Of a DNA stretch of 64,000 nucleotides, positions 33,976 through 46,390 are shown one piece after another. Within the stretch, counting starts at the first letter, position 1, and each line of letters starts with the position of its first letter. Under the pieces are notes generated by a model. The model had not been told where the DNA came from, made no database searches, and saw nothing but the letters and a program-made list of their open reading frames with translations. This stretch comes from Delphinus delphis (taxonomy: Eukaryota; Chordata; Mammalia; Artiodactyla; Delphinidae): contig NC_082694.2 of assembly GCF_949987515.2 (NCBI RefSeq), positions 47,020,451 to 47,084,450 of the forward strand. The letters are read 5' to 3'. A program made the translations under genes and the position numbers.

Positions 33976-34631
33976 GTTTTATCCTGTTTTATCATCATGA
34001 AGCATGTATCCTGATTAAAAGAAGAAATTTATTTCTCTCTTCCTATATTACACCTATAGCAACTATCTGAAGGTAAGTTATTACCTTTAGAATTAACTGC
34101 TCATGAAGTTCACCTTCATTAACAATTACATTTGAACTCTTTTCTCAGTATTACCCAGTTGTATCATAGTGGCAGATTTCCCTGTGAAAACTGGGCTGTT
34201 CTCTTCCTCAAGCCAGGTATTTTCATTAAAAGATGAGAGAGAGAGAAAGAGAGAAAGAAAGAGGAAGAGAGAAAGAAGTTTTTGAACTGATTAGTTAGTC
34301 TTGGCTATTTCTACAATAAAATATTTTAATAAGAAACAGCAATAGGAGTACTATTAGATTACTCATTGCTTTGAGGTTAGAAAGCCTATGATTTCCCTAT
34401 TGAGAACTAGTTCTACTTACTGGATGATGGGAATTTACACCAAAGTCAAAGAGCTTCACTAAATTTTTTCATTAATTAAAGAACTTAATTATCAGCCATT
34501 GCAGTAATTTCTCCTCTTAAATGATAACAAATCCCTAATATACTTGGTTGGTTTATCTGTACCCTTGTTTCCTTAGAGTTGTGATCATTATTTTAGAAAT
34601 TAAATTCTCAGTCTCAATCTTTGCATTTATA
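33976..34631. other. Unrecognised sequence with a GA-rich run
   Basis: A purine tract of GA/GAAA units lies at 34231-34278. The rest is AT-rich and unassigned. Confidence 0.45.
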
Positions 34632-34758
34632 ATTTTTTCTTTAAATTGTGACCATGACACACAGCTTGCAAGATTTTAGTTCACCTACCAGGGATTGAAC
34701 CCAGGCCATAGCAGTGAAAGCACACAGCCATAACCACTAGACCGCCAGGGAATTCCCT
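34632..34758 (-). mobile_element. Older CHR/cetartiodactyl tRNA-Glu-type SINE, antisense
   Basis: 'agcttgcaagattttagttc', 'ccagggattgaacccaggcc' and 'aaccactagaccgccaggga' read as the complement of the short cetartiodactyl tRNA-related SINE. The long CHR-2 body is absent and the divergence is greater than in the young copies. 'aattccct' marks the head end. Confidence 0.8.
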
Positions 34759-34929
34759 AAAACATCTTCTACTATTGCGGTTGGAAAAGTATGTTCTAAA
34801 CGTATTCTAATCTGGAAGCAAAGTGGAAATCACAGGAGTATTTTATCAAGAATTATGAGATTGGAAATTAGCTAAAAAGTGCCAAGTATTCAGATGCTAT
34901 CATATAAGTGGATTTTGGCATCATTTCTG

Positions 34930-35640
34930 CCACACTGAGTGAATTAGTAATCTAAATGTTTTTAGGGAGAGGGGTTGAATGTGAGGATACTTGAAAAGAT
35001 GAGTTCAGCATAACCAAATATAAAGTGATAAGACACAAGAGGAGACTTCAACAAAACAGCAGATGAGATCAAACAGAAATACATTTCCCAGAATTCCCCT
35101 CCCTGTTTAATCCCAGATGGGTGTTGGCCACAAGAGACATTTTTATGAGATTCAGATGATGAATGTGAAGCAGTAGCCACCCATTTTTATGCTGTGAAGG
35201 TTGATGTAGAGCATCAGGCACATGTAGTAGCTCAGGAATGAATTAGGGCAATAACTAGACCAGCATATCCTCCATCTCCCGTCTACATCCTCCCCTTCAG
35301 TTCTTTTGATTTTGGAGCCAACACGTGTCCTTGTGGCGAAGAGCCCTACCTTCTCCCCCAGGTGATCCACCAAGCCAAGGTTACAGGTGATGAGAGACAC
35401 ACCTGGGTCCCAGATATACTCATGAGTTCTAGTTACTGACTTTTTCCGCATCCTGTTTTTCTTCCTGAGTGCCAGTCTGGCTGACCAAAACGGCTTCAGA
35501 ATTCACACTAGACAGAGAAGCCTAGAGCTGGATCCAATAGGTCTCACAATTATGTAAAGTTTAACTCCTAAAATAAATCCCTTATTCTACAACGGCTGAC
35601 GACTTGTAAGGGTTCTGCTTCTCTGATCAAACCATGCCTG
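34930..35640 (+). mobile_element. Probable ancient LTR
   Basis: Two phrases point to old LTRs: 'acatttcccagaattcccc' near 35082-35100 and the 3' part 'cctaaaataaatcccttatt' with 'ggttctgcttctctgatc' near 35570-35630. Termini and TSD were not resolved, and the block may contain two elements. The antisense frames (34962-35451) have no protein-like features. Confidence 0.45.
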
Positions 35641-35687
35641 ATTAAAAGGGTCTGCAAGAAAAGCTTTGTAGGGGGTGGTAGGTGAAT

Positions 35688-36176
35688 TGTACTGATGGCC
35701 CTGATCATTCATACCCTCTGTCCTGTAACTTTACAGTCCCTCCACACTCTGATTCTGGGCTCATCTGTGTGATTTTCATTGACCAATGAGATATTAGCAA
35801 ATGTGATCCAAACTTGAAAAGCACATGTTCATTTTTCCTTGCCTCCTTCCAGAACTGGGTTTTCTTGCTCTTGAATCCCTGCCTCCGGGCTAAATTGCTG
35901 AAGGGATAGGAGAGAGACCTCCAGCAAAGCTCAGTCATCATACCTAAGGTCAACCTAAACTTAAACTGTCCCAACTCCCTACCCCTGCCCAAGTCACATC
36001 ATTGATCTCATGATTAAGCCCAAGTGAGATTAGCTAAGCCTAGCCAAGATTAGCAGAACGAACCAGCTTTTTTTTTTTTTTTTTTTTGCGTAGCTCTATC
36101 TTCGTGAGAAATAAAAATTTTAATTATTTAAAGACTTTGAAGTGCTCTGTAATGCAACAATAGCTAATTAATGCAG
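35688..36176 (+). mobile_element. MLT1-type LTR, sense, with a poly(T) insertion
   Basis: 'gattttcattgaccaatgag', 'ttgcctccttccagaactgg' and a 3' end 'tgcaacaatagctaattaat' follow the MLT1 group. A T run at 36068-36087 followed by gcg interrupts the 3' part. The 95-codon antisense frame at 35705-35992 is unsupported. Confidence 0.65.
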
Positions 36177-36444
36177 TAAGCATAGATCAAGTTACCAAAA
36201 AGTTATCTTTCCCAGATATGGGGGCTAGGGGAGAACCTAGCACTTATTGACTGCTTACTATGTCATGCCCTATTCCAGGTATTTAATAGTATGCTACTAT
36301 GTTTAATGCCACAATCATAAAATTGTCTTCATTTGTGAAACGGGGAAAAGACTATGTGTTATTTATCCGCAGCTGCAACCTCAACTGGTACATTCTAAAG
36401 CCGATGCTCTTACCATTTCATTTCTCTCTAGTAAAAGAAAGACA

Positions 36445-36616
36445 GGGGCTTCCCTGGTGGCGCAGTGGTTGGGAGTCCGCCTGCCGCGGTCCGGGGGGAT
36501 CCCACATGCCGCGGAGCGGCTAGGCCTGTGAGCCATGGCCGCTGGGCCTGCGCGTCCGGAGCTTGTGCTCCGCAACGGGAGAGGCCACAACAGTGAGAGG
36601 CCCGCGTACCGCAAAA
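36445..36616 (+). mobile_element. CHR-2 SINE lacking its B box
   Basis: The head ggggcttccctggtggcgca and the CHR-2 body are intact to 'gagaggcccgcgtaccgc' plus a short A-tail. About 25 bp between 'cctgccg' and 'cggtccggg', holding the gggttcgtgcc B box in other copies, are missing near 36485. The TSD aaaagaaagaca is perfect at 36433-36444 and 36617-36628 (12 bp). The frames at 36299-36677 are SINE translations. Confidence 0.92.
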
Positions 36617-36676
36617 AAAAGAAAGACAAACACTCGTGTTGCATATACACACATGTAAGCCTATATCCACTTGCCA

Positions 36677-37653
36677 TGACAGGTGAGTAAGTAATAGCTA
36701 ACTAGTTAATAAAGGCCTACACAGTGTTCTTCTTAGTTCAGTGGCAAGGAATAGAAGGGTGGAACATGAGAGTCACACAGAACACTTGTAAAATTGAGTT
36801 CCACCTCTTCGTTCTGACATGGTCTCAGTGAACTAAAGGATTAGTGGGGTTTGGAAGACTGTTTGGAATTGACTCAGATACAGGAAGTACTTCCCTTCCT
36901 CCAACGGCTGTGAGCCACTGAGCAAAGTGCTCTCCCTCCACGAACCTAGGGAACAGATATCCTCTTTGTGAAGCAAGTCCCGTGTGGCTTCAATTACCTT
37001 AGAAGAATTTCAGGAGACTGCAGTGGAGCCCCAGGCAAAGATCAATTCCCTGCTAACTGCCACTGGCCCATCCCTCATTAGTTAAAAGAAATTAATATTG
37101 AAAGCAATTACTGACATCAAGGAGGTAGGGAGAAGATTATGATTTTTTTTTTAAAAAAAGGATCCTTTCTATATTGGAAGATAGGGGAACTAAAGGGGGA
37201 AAGGGGCAGAGCAAGTCCGATATTGGGGCTGAGGCCCAGAATTGTTTAACCTTGTGCTCTACTAGATACGGGCAACAAGTTCTGCTAATGGTCTAGATGC
37301 AATAAAAGGTGAGGCCAAATAAAATAAAAAGGACACAAGTTTGGGAACATTTCATCTTTAGAAGGTGATATGACAGATGCTACAATCATGTCTCTGAATT
37401 TCACCATTAGTAGAACATCCAAAGATGCAGAACAGTGGAGGAAATACTGAGGATACTCTCTTTGGACAATGCAATGAAGTTAAAGAAAATATTTAATTTC
37501 AGATTTGTTTGGCACTGTTAACAGCCTAACTTGCTTCAAACCAGTTTGATAAATTCAGGGCCAGTCTTTAAGTCAAGATCAACAGTGTGACTTTCAACAT
37601 TCCAAATTTTTAGAAGAGTAACAGATCCATAGGGACTGAGTCATTTTTTTTTT
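36677..37653. other. Unrecognised sequence
   Basis: No confident repeat or gene across about 1 kb. Confidence 0.4.
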
Positions 37654-37669
37654 AAAGTTGAATAGCATT

Positions 37670-37975
37670 AGACTTACTGGAGAACGGACTTGAGGATATG
37701 GGGAGGGGGAAGGGTGAGCTGTGACAGGGCGAGAGAGAGGCATGGACATATATACACTAACAAACGTAAGGTAGATAGCTAGTGGGAAGCAGCCGCATGG
37801 CACAGGGATATCAGCTCGGTGCTTTGTGACCGCCTGGAGGGGTGGGAGGGAGGGAGACGCAAGAGGGAAGAGATATGGTAACATATGTATATGTATAACT
37901 GATTCACTTTGTTATAAAGCAGAAACTAACACACCATTGTAAAGCAATTATACCCCAAAAAAGATGTTAAAAAAA
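37670..37975 (+). mobile_element. Young L1 3' end with perfect 16-bp TSD
   Basis: 306 bp of the cetacean-type L1 3' UTR ('gctagtgggaagcagccgca', 'gaccgcctggaggggtggg', 'actgattcactttgttataa') ending in a short A-tail. The TSD aaagttgaatagcatt is perfect at 37654-37669 and 37976-37991. It belongs to the same 3' UTR type as the L1 at 8847-10827. Confidence 0.93.
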
Positions 37976-37991
37976 AAAGTTGAATAGCATT

Positions 37992-40220
37992 GCTTTGTAT
38001 TAATGTAGGGTCATTTTTCCAAGAAGGTCCAAGCATTTGACGTTACACTAATCTGATTCAGTATTCTTGAAACGCAGAACTCACAGATGACAGAACTGAG
38101 ACAGTTGACAGTGAAGTGGCTAAATCTTTAAGATCATCTCTAAAGGATAAACCGAATCACCTGAGTGAGGTGAATGACTGGAGGAAGACTGAAAATATGA
38201 TCAAGATGATGGTGTAGAGGGCGGGGGTTAACCACATTTCAGATTTTTAGGTGTTTAATTTCTCTCCCTAGCTATTTTTCACTAAATAAAATAAAAATAA
38301 CATGATATAGCAGGAAGATCTCCGAAGTGGTTGCCAGGACCACTTTTTGAAATTGTTCGGCCAAACCTGCATTCAGAGGTAAGGGTGCCTTCGTGTATGT
38401 GATAGGACAGCCACAGGCAGAGGATGAGGTACTGCAATACATACGCCACATAGACGTCACCCATACATTAAATCCAATTCCTGTTTCTATTTATCATTGC
38501 ACTCCTTATTGGGCTACTCTTTATATTCAAAAGCATCACATTTTCTAGAAAAGTAATAAATATAGTTATAATAGAGAAATGAAAAATTAAACAAAAAAGA
38601 TGTCTTTTTCCATGTTTTCCCATATACGCACCACCATCAGGCCCTGCTAACATTCCCTGAAGAGACAAAAAGCTGCATATACAGCAGTGCAGTACACTAA
38701 GTGGAAATCACCTGAAAAACCAGACATCTAAACCCATTTCATTTGGGAATTAGAAACTGAATAACTGAAATTAGAACAATTTAAGTCAATTCTTTAAAGC
38801 TTTGTTTGTTGTTATTGTTGTTTTTCAATCTGACCAAGGTCATAAAAAATGAAGTCTTATTTGTGATTTCATTCAGCTTAATTTGTATCTTTTCAGCACA
38901 GTCCGCATGCAAAACTGTGCAAGTCTATGACTAGCAAATTTTTACTATTTCATTACTATGCTATTTTGAAAGGCATTAATACTGGATACTCAACACTCAG
39001 TTTGAAATAGGTATTCTTTTCCCCGTATTTTGGCAAACAATTTTTATAAATTTATTTCACAGAGAAAAGAACTATTTCGATACAATACAGGACTGTGAAA
39101 TTTTGCAAAACAAAAGGGTACGGAAAAATAGAATTGAGTTTTCTGTGTTCTTACAACAGTTCTGTTTAAAAACTTCATATTCTCTATGTCTTTGTTCATT
39201 TCTAAGTTATACCTTAAGATGTTTAGACAAATAACTACTTAACGGGTATCCTGCTTCATATTTTCTTCAAAAAACCCTGAGATATTAAAATGCTTCTTTT
39301 CTTCTCCTATAGAAATTACCACCCAAACTGCAAAATGACAACTTTCCTGTATCTAGAACATAATTATTGCTTTTGTTGCAATCACAAAAGAAAACCCAGT
39401 AGGTTTAAATATTACCTTTTGTTACTGCACCATCTAAAGACATCACCTCTAACAGCAGATTACAGAAAACAGGACATTTCTTTTCTCTTTGGTTGCTGAG
39501 TAGCTGAGTCAGGCCATATGAAGTCAATTGTTGCTATGACAACATGTGAAACAGGGAGAAGATAACATGTCTAAATACAGAGAATTCACTTGCCTATGAT
39601 GATCCATGTTTTTCTTTGATAGGACACACATGCTTGCATAGGAGGGATAGACGTACCTACTTTAATTGCCAAATATCTAAATTATATTAATAAAATCGGG
39701 CGCCTATCATTGTTACTTAAAAACTAAAATCATTAATCATCTACTTGAACTACATGAATTTTTTTCACCTCTTTATTTTGCTTTTAGATTAAAAGTGACG
39801 TGGGTAAATAACACATCTTTATGTACTCTCCTTCTCCCGTCACAATGTGAAATAGACCCATATGTTAAGAATGTAAATAAGTTTTCATTATGGCATACTG
39901 TAATAAATATTTTACTATTCGATAGTTATACAGCTGAGATATAGTGATATAAGCCAGGGAATGTAAAAGCCACACTAACTCATAATTCCAAAGTGTTATA
40001 ATTCAACCATACAGATTTGTCCTGGATTGAAATCAGTCACACACAGTATCTATGCACACAGAAATTTATTTTCAATCAATTTGTCAAAAACTATCTGTTA
40101 TTATTTCTTACTTTTATGACTGCAAGTCATCAACTTACCTGGTGGATAATTACTTTCTTCTACATTCACATACTAGTTTATTTTATTGCAGGAGTTACCA
40201 ACCTGTGAACTGTGTCTACT
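37992..40220. other. Low-repeat, unrecognised sequence
   Basis: About 2.2 kb without a confident repeat or gene. Short frames on both strands (38272-38668, 39290-39499, 40017-40252) show no family signature. Confidence 0.4.
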
Positions 40221-40309
40221 GGTCAATTCACCCTGACCAGGGACTGAACTAGTGCCCCCTGCAGTGGAAGCGTGAAGTCTTAACCCCTGGACTGCCAGGG
40301 AAGTCCCCC
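40221..40309 (-). mobile_element. Older tRNA-type SINE fragment, antisense
   Basis: 'ccctgaccagggactgaact', 'gcagtggaagcgtgaagtct' and 'tggactgccagggaagtccc' are the complement of the SINE head, the same family as 34632-34758. The tail side is lost. Confidence 0.8.
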
Positions 40310-40534
40310 AAAATTTAAAAAGTGAATGCTTGGGAAGATATTCTCATAGTCCTTACATGATAAGGCACACACCTCTGAAAATGGAGGATTTAATTATCCC
40401 CTTATCCAAGGAACTCATAAACTAGAAAAACATTCTCAGTAGTGATACTAGCAACTGCCTAAATTAATGTGAAAAAAATTATACACACGTGTGTGGAATT
40501 CTTAGCATGATATAGGGAAAGAAACATGAAATAT

Positions 40535-40705
40535 GTGGTTTTGAATTCTGCATCTGCTAATTATTCACCATGTGAATTGAGGTAAATATTTAAGTTCTGT
40601 AACCAACAGTTTTCTCATCAATTAAGTAGGAATAATTGCAATAACATATGAACACTAACACAATTTCTGAGAGAAACTGATTAAGACAAAAGAAGGAAAG
40701 TGCTA
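40535..40705 (+). repeat. MIR SINE, sense
   Basis: 'ggttttgaattctgcatctg', 'tcaccatgtgaattgaggta' and 'cagttttctcatcaattaag' follow the MIR core. Confidence 0.65.
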
Positions 40706-40914
40706 GAAGCCTGAAATTTTATATTTATGTTTTTCATCTCCCATATCACATGCAAATTCCTTTTTTGGCCAACTGGGGAAGGGAATTCTTGGAAGCACAG
40801 TTCTCAGATTAACCAAGTTGAAAATAGAATGATACAGCACAAAGAGAAACTTCCCTTTCTCAACTTTATAGTTGCTCTGAGGTTGCTTTCATTTTTTTAT
40901 GTTTAGAACTCTGG

Positions 40915-41115
40915 TATATGGAAAGAAGTATGGATTCAATTTTATCTTTTCATTTTATCATTAAAATCTTTATTTTTTCCCCACTGATTTAATATGCATT
41001 TTTATTCTATCCCAATTTGCATTTTGGTCTGAGTTTCCTATTCAGTTCCATGATTCTCTTTACGTTCCAACAACAACATGTCTTAATATTTGGCAGGGCT
41101 AGTGTGCCCTAACCG
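40915..41115 (-). repeat. Old L1 ORF2 fragment, antisense
   Basis: 'cctattcagttccatgattc' and 'catgtcttaatatttggcag' followed by 'ggctagtgtgccct' match the complement of old L1 ORF2. It is separate from the L1 that starts at 41125. Confidence 0.6.
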
Positions 41116-41124
41116 CTAATATTA

Positions 41125-42425
41125 AGGTTTTTTTTAAATTTAACTTTGTTTTCCCCAACTTTATTGAAAAATAATTGACATATAACATTGTGTAAGTTTA
41201 AGATTTGCAATATGAATTGTTTCACTTATATATTGTGAAATGATTACCACAACAGGGTTAGTTAATACCTCCATCACCTCACATACCATTTCTTTTTTGT
41301 GATGGGAACATTTAAGATCTACTCTTATCATCTTTCAAATGTACAACACTGTATTGTTAACTATGTAATGTTACCATACTGTACATTACATCTCTAGAAC
41401 TTATTCATCCTATAACTAGGAGTTTGTACTCTTTGAGCGACTTCTTCCCAAACTCTCCCACTCCTCAGCCTCTGGCAACCACCATTCCACTCTGTTTCTA
41501 TAAGTTTGACTTTTTTGGATTCCACGTAGAAGTGATACCATACAGTGTTTGTCTTTGTCTGACTTATTTCACTTAGCATAACGCATTCAAGTACCATCCA
41601 TGTTGTCACGAATGGCAGGACTTCCTCCTTTCTTTCTCATTGCTGAATAATACGTTTGTGTGTATCTCATATCTTCTTTATTCATCCATAGATGGACACT
41701 TAGGTTGTTTCCATACCTTGGCTCTTGTTAAAAGGCTGTAACGAACCTGGAGGTGCAAATATCTCTTCAAAATCCTTCAAGTTATTTTTCATTTCTTTTG
41801 GCTATATACCCAGAAGTGAAAATGCTGGAACATATGGTAATTTTATTGTCTTTTTTTTTTTTTTTTTTTTTTTGAGGAGCCTCCATACTATTCTCCATAG
41901 TGGCTGTACCAATACATTCCCACCAACAATGCACAAGGGTTCTCTTTTCTCCACATCCTTGCCAACACTTGCTCTTGTCTCTTTGATAATACCTATTCTA
42001 ACAGGTGTGAGGTGGTATCTCATTATGGTTTTGATGTACATTTCCCTGATATTGAGCATCTTTTCATGTACCTGTTGGCAATTGGTATGTCTTTCTTGGA
42101 AAAATCTCTCTTCAGGTCCTTTGCCCGTTTTTAATTGGATGATAATTATTATAATTATTGCTATTGAGTTATGAGTTCTTATACATTTTAGATACTAACC
42201 TCTTCAGATAGATGGTTTGCAAATGTTTTGCTCCATTCTGTAGGTTGTCTTTTCATTTCGTTGATTGTTTCTTTTGCTGTGCAGTAGCTTTTAAGTTTGA
42301 TGCAGTGTCACTTGTTGGTTTTTGCTTCTGCTGCTTGTGCTTTTGGTGTCATATCCAAAAAAATCATTGTCAAGACCCATTATCTAGGAACTTTTTTCTT
42401 ATGTTTTCTTCTACCTACCTCAAGA
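41125..42425 (-). mobile_element. L1 LINE (L1M-type), antisense, 1.3 kb
   Basis: The complement of an L1 3' UTR at the left ('ccaactttattgaaaaataa') proceeds through ORF2 ('tgacttatttcacttagcat', 'tccatagtggctgtaccaat', 'tttgctgtgcagtagctttt') to a 5' truncation near 42425. A T run at about 41851-41873 interrupts it. No complete frame remains: plus-strand frames of up to 149 codons (41725-42174) are antisense shadows and the coding strand is fragmented. Confidence 0.9.
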
Positions 42426-42525
42426 ATTAGAAGAGGAAGACAAAGTAAATGGAGAAAGAAAATGAGAAAGAGAAAGGTGAAGAGGAAGAGAAGAAGGTGA
42501 AGGAGAACAAGGAGGAGACAACTAG
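42426..42525. repeat. Purine-rich (GAA/GGA)n tract
   Basis: About 95 bp almost free of pyrimidines on the plus strand, directly adjoining the 5'-truncated end of the antisense L1. Confidence 0.85.
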
Positions 42526-43129
42526 AGAATTTTAGAGCTGATGATAGTAGTTTTTCCCAGAGAATCTAATGAGAAAAGCATTCCTAAAGTAAATGATGTA
42601 GGTTTCATTTGGGTTAAATGTCTTCAAAATTGGAGCTATATCTGTCAATAAGCTAGCTGCATGTCAATTCAGTAGTAGGCATATAAGCGTAGTCAGTCAG
42701 TATTCACTAGTTAAATCAATATGACTCTTTTCCAAGAAAAAAATTACCGGCATAAGTGTCATTTACCCCTTACAATATATTGCAAGAAAAAGTAAGTTAA
42801 GCATTTTGAAGTTGAAAACTAACTTTTAATGCAAGAAATACCTGAATTCTATGGTGAAAATAAAGGCAAATGAGCATTTTTGATTACCTTCCATCCCTCT
42901 CAATCATTTTAAAATGATAGAATATATACAAAATAAAAGTAAGTTCACAGGGAAACAAAGAACAATGCCACAATTAGAATAGAATGTTGAGGACTTTATA
43001 GATAATATAAAGCAGAGGAAATTATGTCAAAAGTGAATCCCAACTGGGGTGAAAAACTTCAACACAAAATAATTAAACACAGAATCACTTAAAAAACGTT
43101 GTCCTAACAGAAACCTGAAATTATCCCAA
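42526..43129. other. Unrecognised sequence
   Basis: No repeat or gene recognised. Confidence 0.4.
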
Positions 43130-43935
43130 TCAGATGCACCAGAGGCTGGCAGCCAGAGCTGGACGGTCAGTGAGATAGTTCATTAAAGTCTGTGCAATAA
43201 CTGCAACAGTCTCCTACTCTCAGTGATCCTGGTTCTGATTTTTCCATCAAGCTAAATGCACAAGAATAGATTTCTGAATAAAGTAGTGAATCTGCTGTTG
43301 GGTATTGCCTAAGCAAATGTTGGAGCCAAATCGAAGCTAAAGGATGTCTCAAATTGAGGAGGCAAGTTTACCTCATACCCAGGAAGAAAGGCACCCTGAT
43401 TACATGTTCGCACCCTGTTCTTTCACAGAAGCCCAAAGTTCTATCAGAATCGGAATTTGTTGCCAAGAAAACAGAGGATATTTGCTGGCGATGTGAAAAC
43501 ACATGCCAGAAAAATACACCACTCTATCAAGAACCTTACACAATGAACAGATAACCAAGATTTTCCATAAAACATTTAAAGAAAACGATAGCATGAAAGA
43601 AAGGCATAATGAAAAAAAAACACCAAGGCTGACTCTCCAGGCGAGAGGATATATGTAGGAAACAAACATAAACGTTAAGATAATTAAAATTGGTATCCTC
43701 AGAAAGATCTATAAAACAATAACTTCTTGCTGTAAGAGAAGAGCAGAGTTCTTGGAAATTAAAAATATGACTTCAGAAAAATGATAATAAATCAAAATAA
43801 TAATTGGTAAAATTGATTCAACTGAAGATAAAAGGACAGCACTAGAAACCAAAAGATATTCCCAAAGTTCCATGTAAAAACATACATGAAATGCAGATTC
43901 AAGAAATACAATCCAATATCAATCAAAAGGATAGA
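43130..43935 (+). repeat. Possible old L1/HAL1 5'-region fragment
   Basis: A-rich sense sequence with broken, charged frames ('gaaattaaaaatatgacttc', 'aactgaagataaaaggacag', 'cagattcaagaaatacaatc') resembles ORF1-region sequence of old L1 or HAL1. Assignment is tentative. Confidence 0.35.
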
Positions 43936-44129
43936 AACAAGAAGAAAAAAGGGAAAAAAGCCCTGGCTTCCATTAGGTCTAGTCCTACATTACTTTGTGC
44001 CACAAGATTACTGATAGAAGTATACACTTCCTTCAGAGAAAACCTGCCACCCTCCCTCACACATAAATATATCTTCAAGATGTGGTCTTATCTCCCTGAT
44101 CCAGGAAAGTCAATCATATTAAGCAACAG

Positions 44130-45080
44130 AACATTTTCCTAAATATGGCTTATTTGGGAAATTGAAACCATTCATATTTATTGTAATCATGACTATATTT
44201 GATTTTATTTCAGCCACAATATTAGTGAGGTAAATATTAGCTGTATATGAAATAGACATAAGAGCATTGTATAATGACTTAAGTGTAATAGAAGTTGATT
44301 TCTCCTGTAATAGCCTTGACTGGTCCAAGGTGGAAAGGAACAGTAGGCTGCTCCATACAATCACTGAAGGACTCATATGAATAGATGTTTTGCCATCTTC
44401 AGTGAATCAAGTCCAAGTTTGATTACCCTAGTCATGTCCATCCAGTCGGAGGAAACATACCAAGGAGCCCTCATGAGGGGACTTCGGAGACCAGCCCTGG
44501 AAGTGACAACTTTTTCTTATGCTATACTGTTCAGACATCACATGAGTATATCAAACTGCACAGGAATATGGAAAATGTGGTCCAGTGATATGCCCAGGAA
44601 GAAGAGTAAGACATGGATTCTGGTGAGATTCTAGTATAGCCATCTTATTTTTCAATGTCTACAATTTGCTTTTTTTCAACTTATTATTGCCCATGTTAAT
44701 CATGTATTATTTGTTTTGTCATCTGCTATATTGGATGTTTTAGTTTTTATTTATATTCTACTAGTGTTTATATTTAAATTTATAGCTAACATTTGCGAAC
44801 AGTTTCATTTAATGTCAAAAAGTAATCAGTATCTAGAGCCCCTTCTTCTTTTGACACAGATTGACCATTACCTCACTTTTACTTATTTTCTTCTTATACA
44901 AACCCTCCAATCCTGCTAGTTATAATTTATTGATTTTTAAAAAAGAAATTTGTACTATTGTCTATGAATTATGGGTCTATTTTTAAACCCTTATGTAACA
45001 ATGGAACTTTAATTTCATGGCCTTTTAATTTGCTAATCATTTTTTGTATATTGTGTTTTTCTCAAAGTATCACTCAGTCT
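44130..45080 (-). repeat. Old L1 ORF2 sequence, antisense, split by another repeat
   Basis: 'ttgaaaccattcatatttat' and 'ttgattttatttcagccaca' precede, and 'agccatcttatttttcaatg' and 'ttgctttttttcaacttatt' follow, the insert at 44229-44636. The two parts join in the L1 order. The right limit is approximate. Confidence 0.55.
44229..44636. repeat. Ancient repeat, unnamed family, copy 1
   Basis: It shares its order of motifs with 51125-51537: a 'taatgacttaag'/'taatggctcaaa' block, a 'gtccatccagtcgg'/'gcatccaaccaggg' block, a 'ggaaaatgtggt'/'ggaaatgtggtt' block, then 'cccaggaagaagag'. It is inserted in old L1 sequence. It looks like an LTR or other element of about 400 bp, but the family was not identified. 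Confidence 0.5.
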
Positions 45081-45579
45081 TGGCTGGAGAACATTATGAG
45101 TAACAATTTTCAGAGAAACTAGTGGATAGTAAATTTCTAGATACTAGAAATGTATTTTTTTTCTCTCATGTGTGGAAAATATTTGGATTGTTTTTGTGGT
45201 CCTAAAGACATATCCTTTCTCTGAAATGGAGGTATCAGAATAGTCACAGAGGCAAAACACTAGCAGAGAACTGTTCCAGGAGAGCAGGAAACCCAGGGGA
45301 CCCCTTAGTCACTGAGAAGCCCCATGGCAGTGATATGTAAAGCATCTCAGGACTTTGTATGGAATATACATGAGTCTATCCTGTGACAAACACTCAGGAA
45401 TAACTGGAGAAAATTTGACAGGGGCTAATTCCTGGTATATAACCTAGTAATGGCGTTCATGCCTTACTTGTTTCCATTTAAAAAGGAAGTGTAATCTCAT
45501 TTTTTAATCACAAACTACTGAGAAGCACAAAATATATATTCAATATTTACAATGAACACAATAATGACAACTATTCAGA
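45081..45579. other. Unrecognised sequence
   Basis: No repeat or gene recognised. Confidence 0.4.
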
Positions 45580-45815
45580 ATCTTCTTTGAGCACCTAATG
45601 TGTGTCAGACCCTATAGAAGACCTTTTATAAATGTTGTCTCTAAGATAATCAACAATTCATCAAGGTCTGGATATTATTTACATTTTACACATAAAGAAT
45701 CAGACTCATTGGATTGTCTTGTTCAAAGTCTCACAGCTAGTTAATGGGATTCAAAACTAGCTCTGCCTAACTGAATTCCATGCTCTTCTCCATAAACTGC
45801 TCATCTTATTTTAAA
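45580..45815 (-). repeat. MIR SINE, antisense
   Basis: 'gagcacctaatgtgtgtcag', 'aagtctcacagctagttaat' and 'tccatgctcttctccataaa' follow the complement of MIR over nearly its whole length. Confidence 0.75.
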
Positions 45816-45868
45816 TCTAAGACTCGGTTTAATTTTATCTCATTCAAATCAGCTTTTGACTGCTGTAT

Positions 45869-46159
45869 AAGTGCACTGTCCAATATGCTAGTGACACACT
45901 GAATGCTTAAGATGAAGCTCATCTGAACGTGCCATGTTGTAAGTGTAAAACAAAAGGATTTAAAAGATACTACAAAATGTAAGATACCTAATAAATAATT
46001 ATATTGATTACCTGTTAAAATGTTACTTTGGATATATTGGAATAAATAAGATATATTATTACTATTAATTTAACCAGTTTAATTTTATTTTTTAATGTGG
46101 CTATAGAAAATATTAAATTGTGTAAATAGCTCACATTGTATTTCTGTTAGACAGTGCTG
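45869..46159. mobile_element. Non-autonomous hAT element
   Basis: Ends read aagtgcactgtccaatatg at the left and ttagacagtgctg at the right, matching the inverted ends (CAGTGCTGTCCAATA) of a common mammalian hAT MITE. The internal 'tgtggctatagaaaatatta' also fits. No coding capacity. A TSD could not be shown. Confidence 0.6.
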
Positions 46160-46239
46160 CTCTACAAAGAGCTAAATTTTGAAAAATACGGATTACCTAC
46201 AGGATAACCCAATTGGTCAATATCCATGGTAATTTCATG

Positions 46240-46390
46240 ATTAATCCATTTATTCTTTAATTCTTTTAACAAATATTTATCAATTACCCATTTGTGGATA
46301 AGCTTTGTGTTTTAGGCACTGAAAAAAGATCAGGAGGAAAAAATCAGAAAAATGCCCCTGACTTCATAACACTTACATTCAGGCTGTGAA
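46240..46390 (-). repeat. L2 LINE 3' end, antisense
   Basis: 'ttttaacaaatatttatcaa', 'tgtgttttaggcactgaaaa' and 'cttcataacacttacattca' follow the complement of the L2 tail. Confidence 0.65.

Noticed and set aside
41725..42174. 149-codon plus-strand frame with a phenylalanine run
   Set aside because: Antisense reading of L1 ORF2 with a poly(T) run inside; not a gene.
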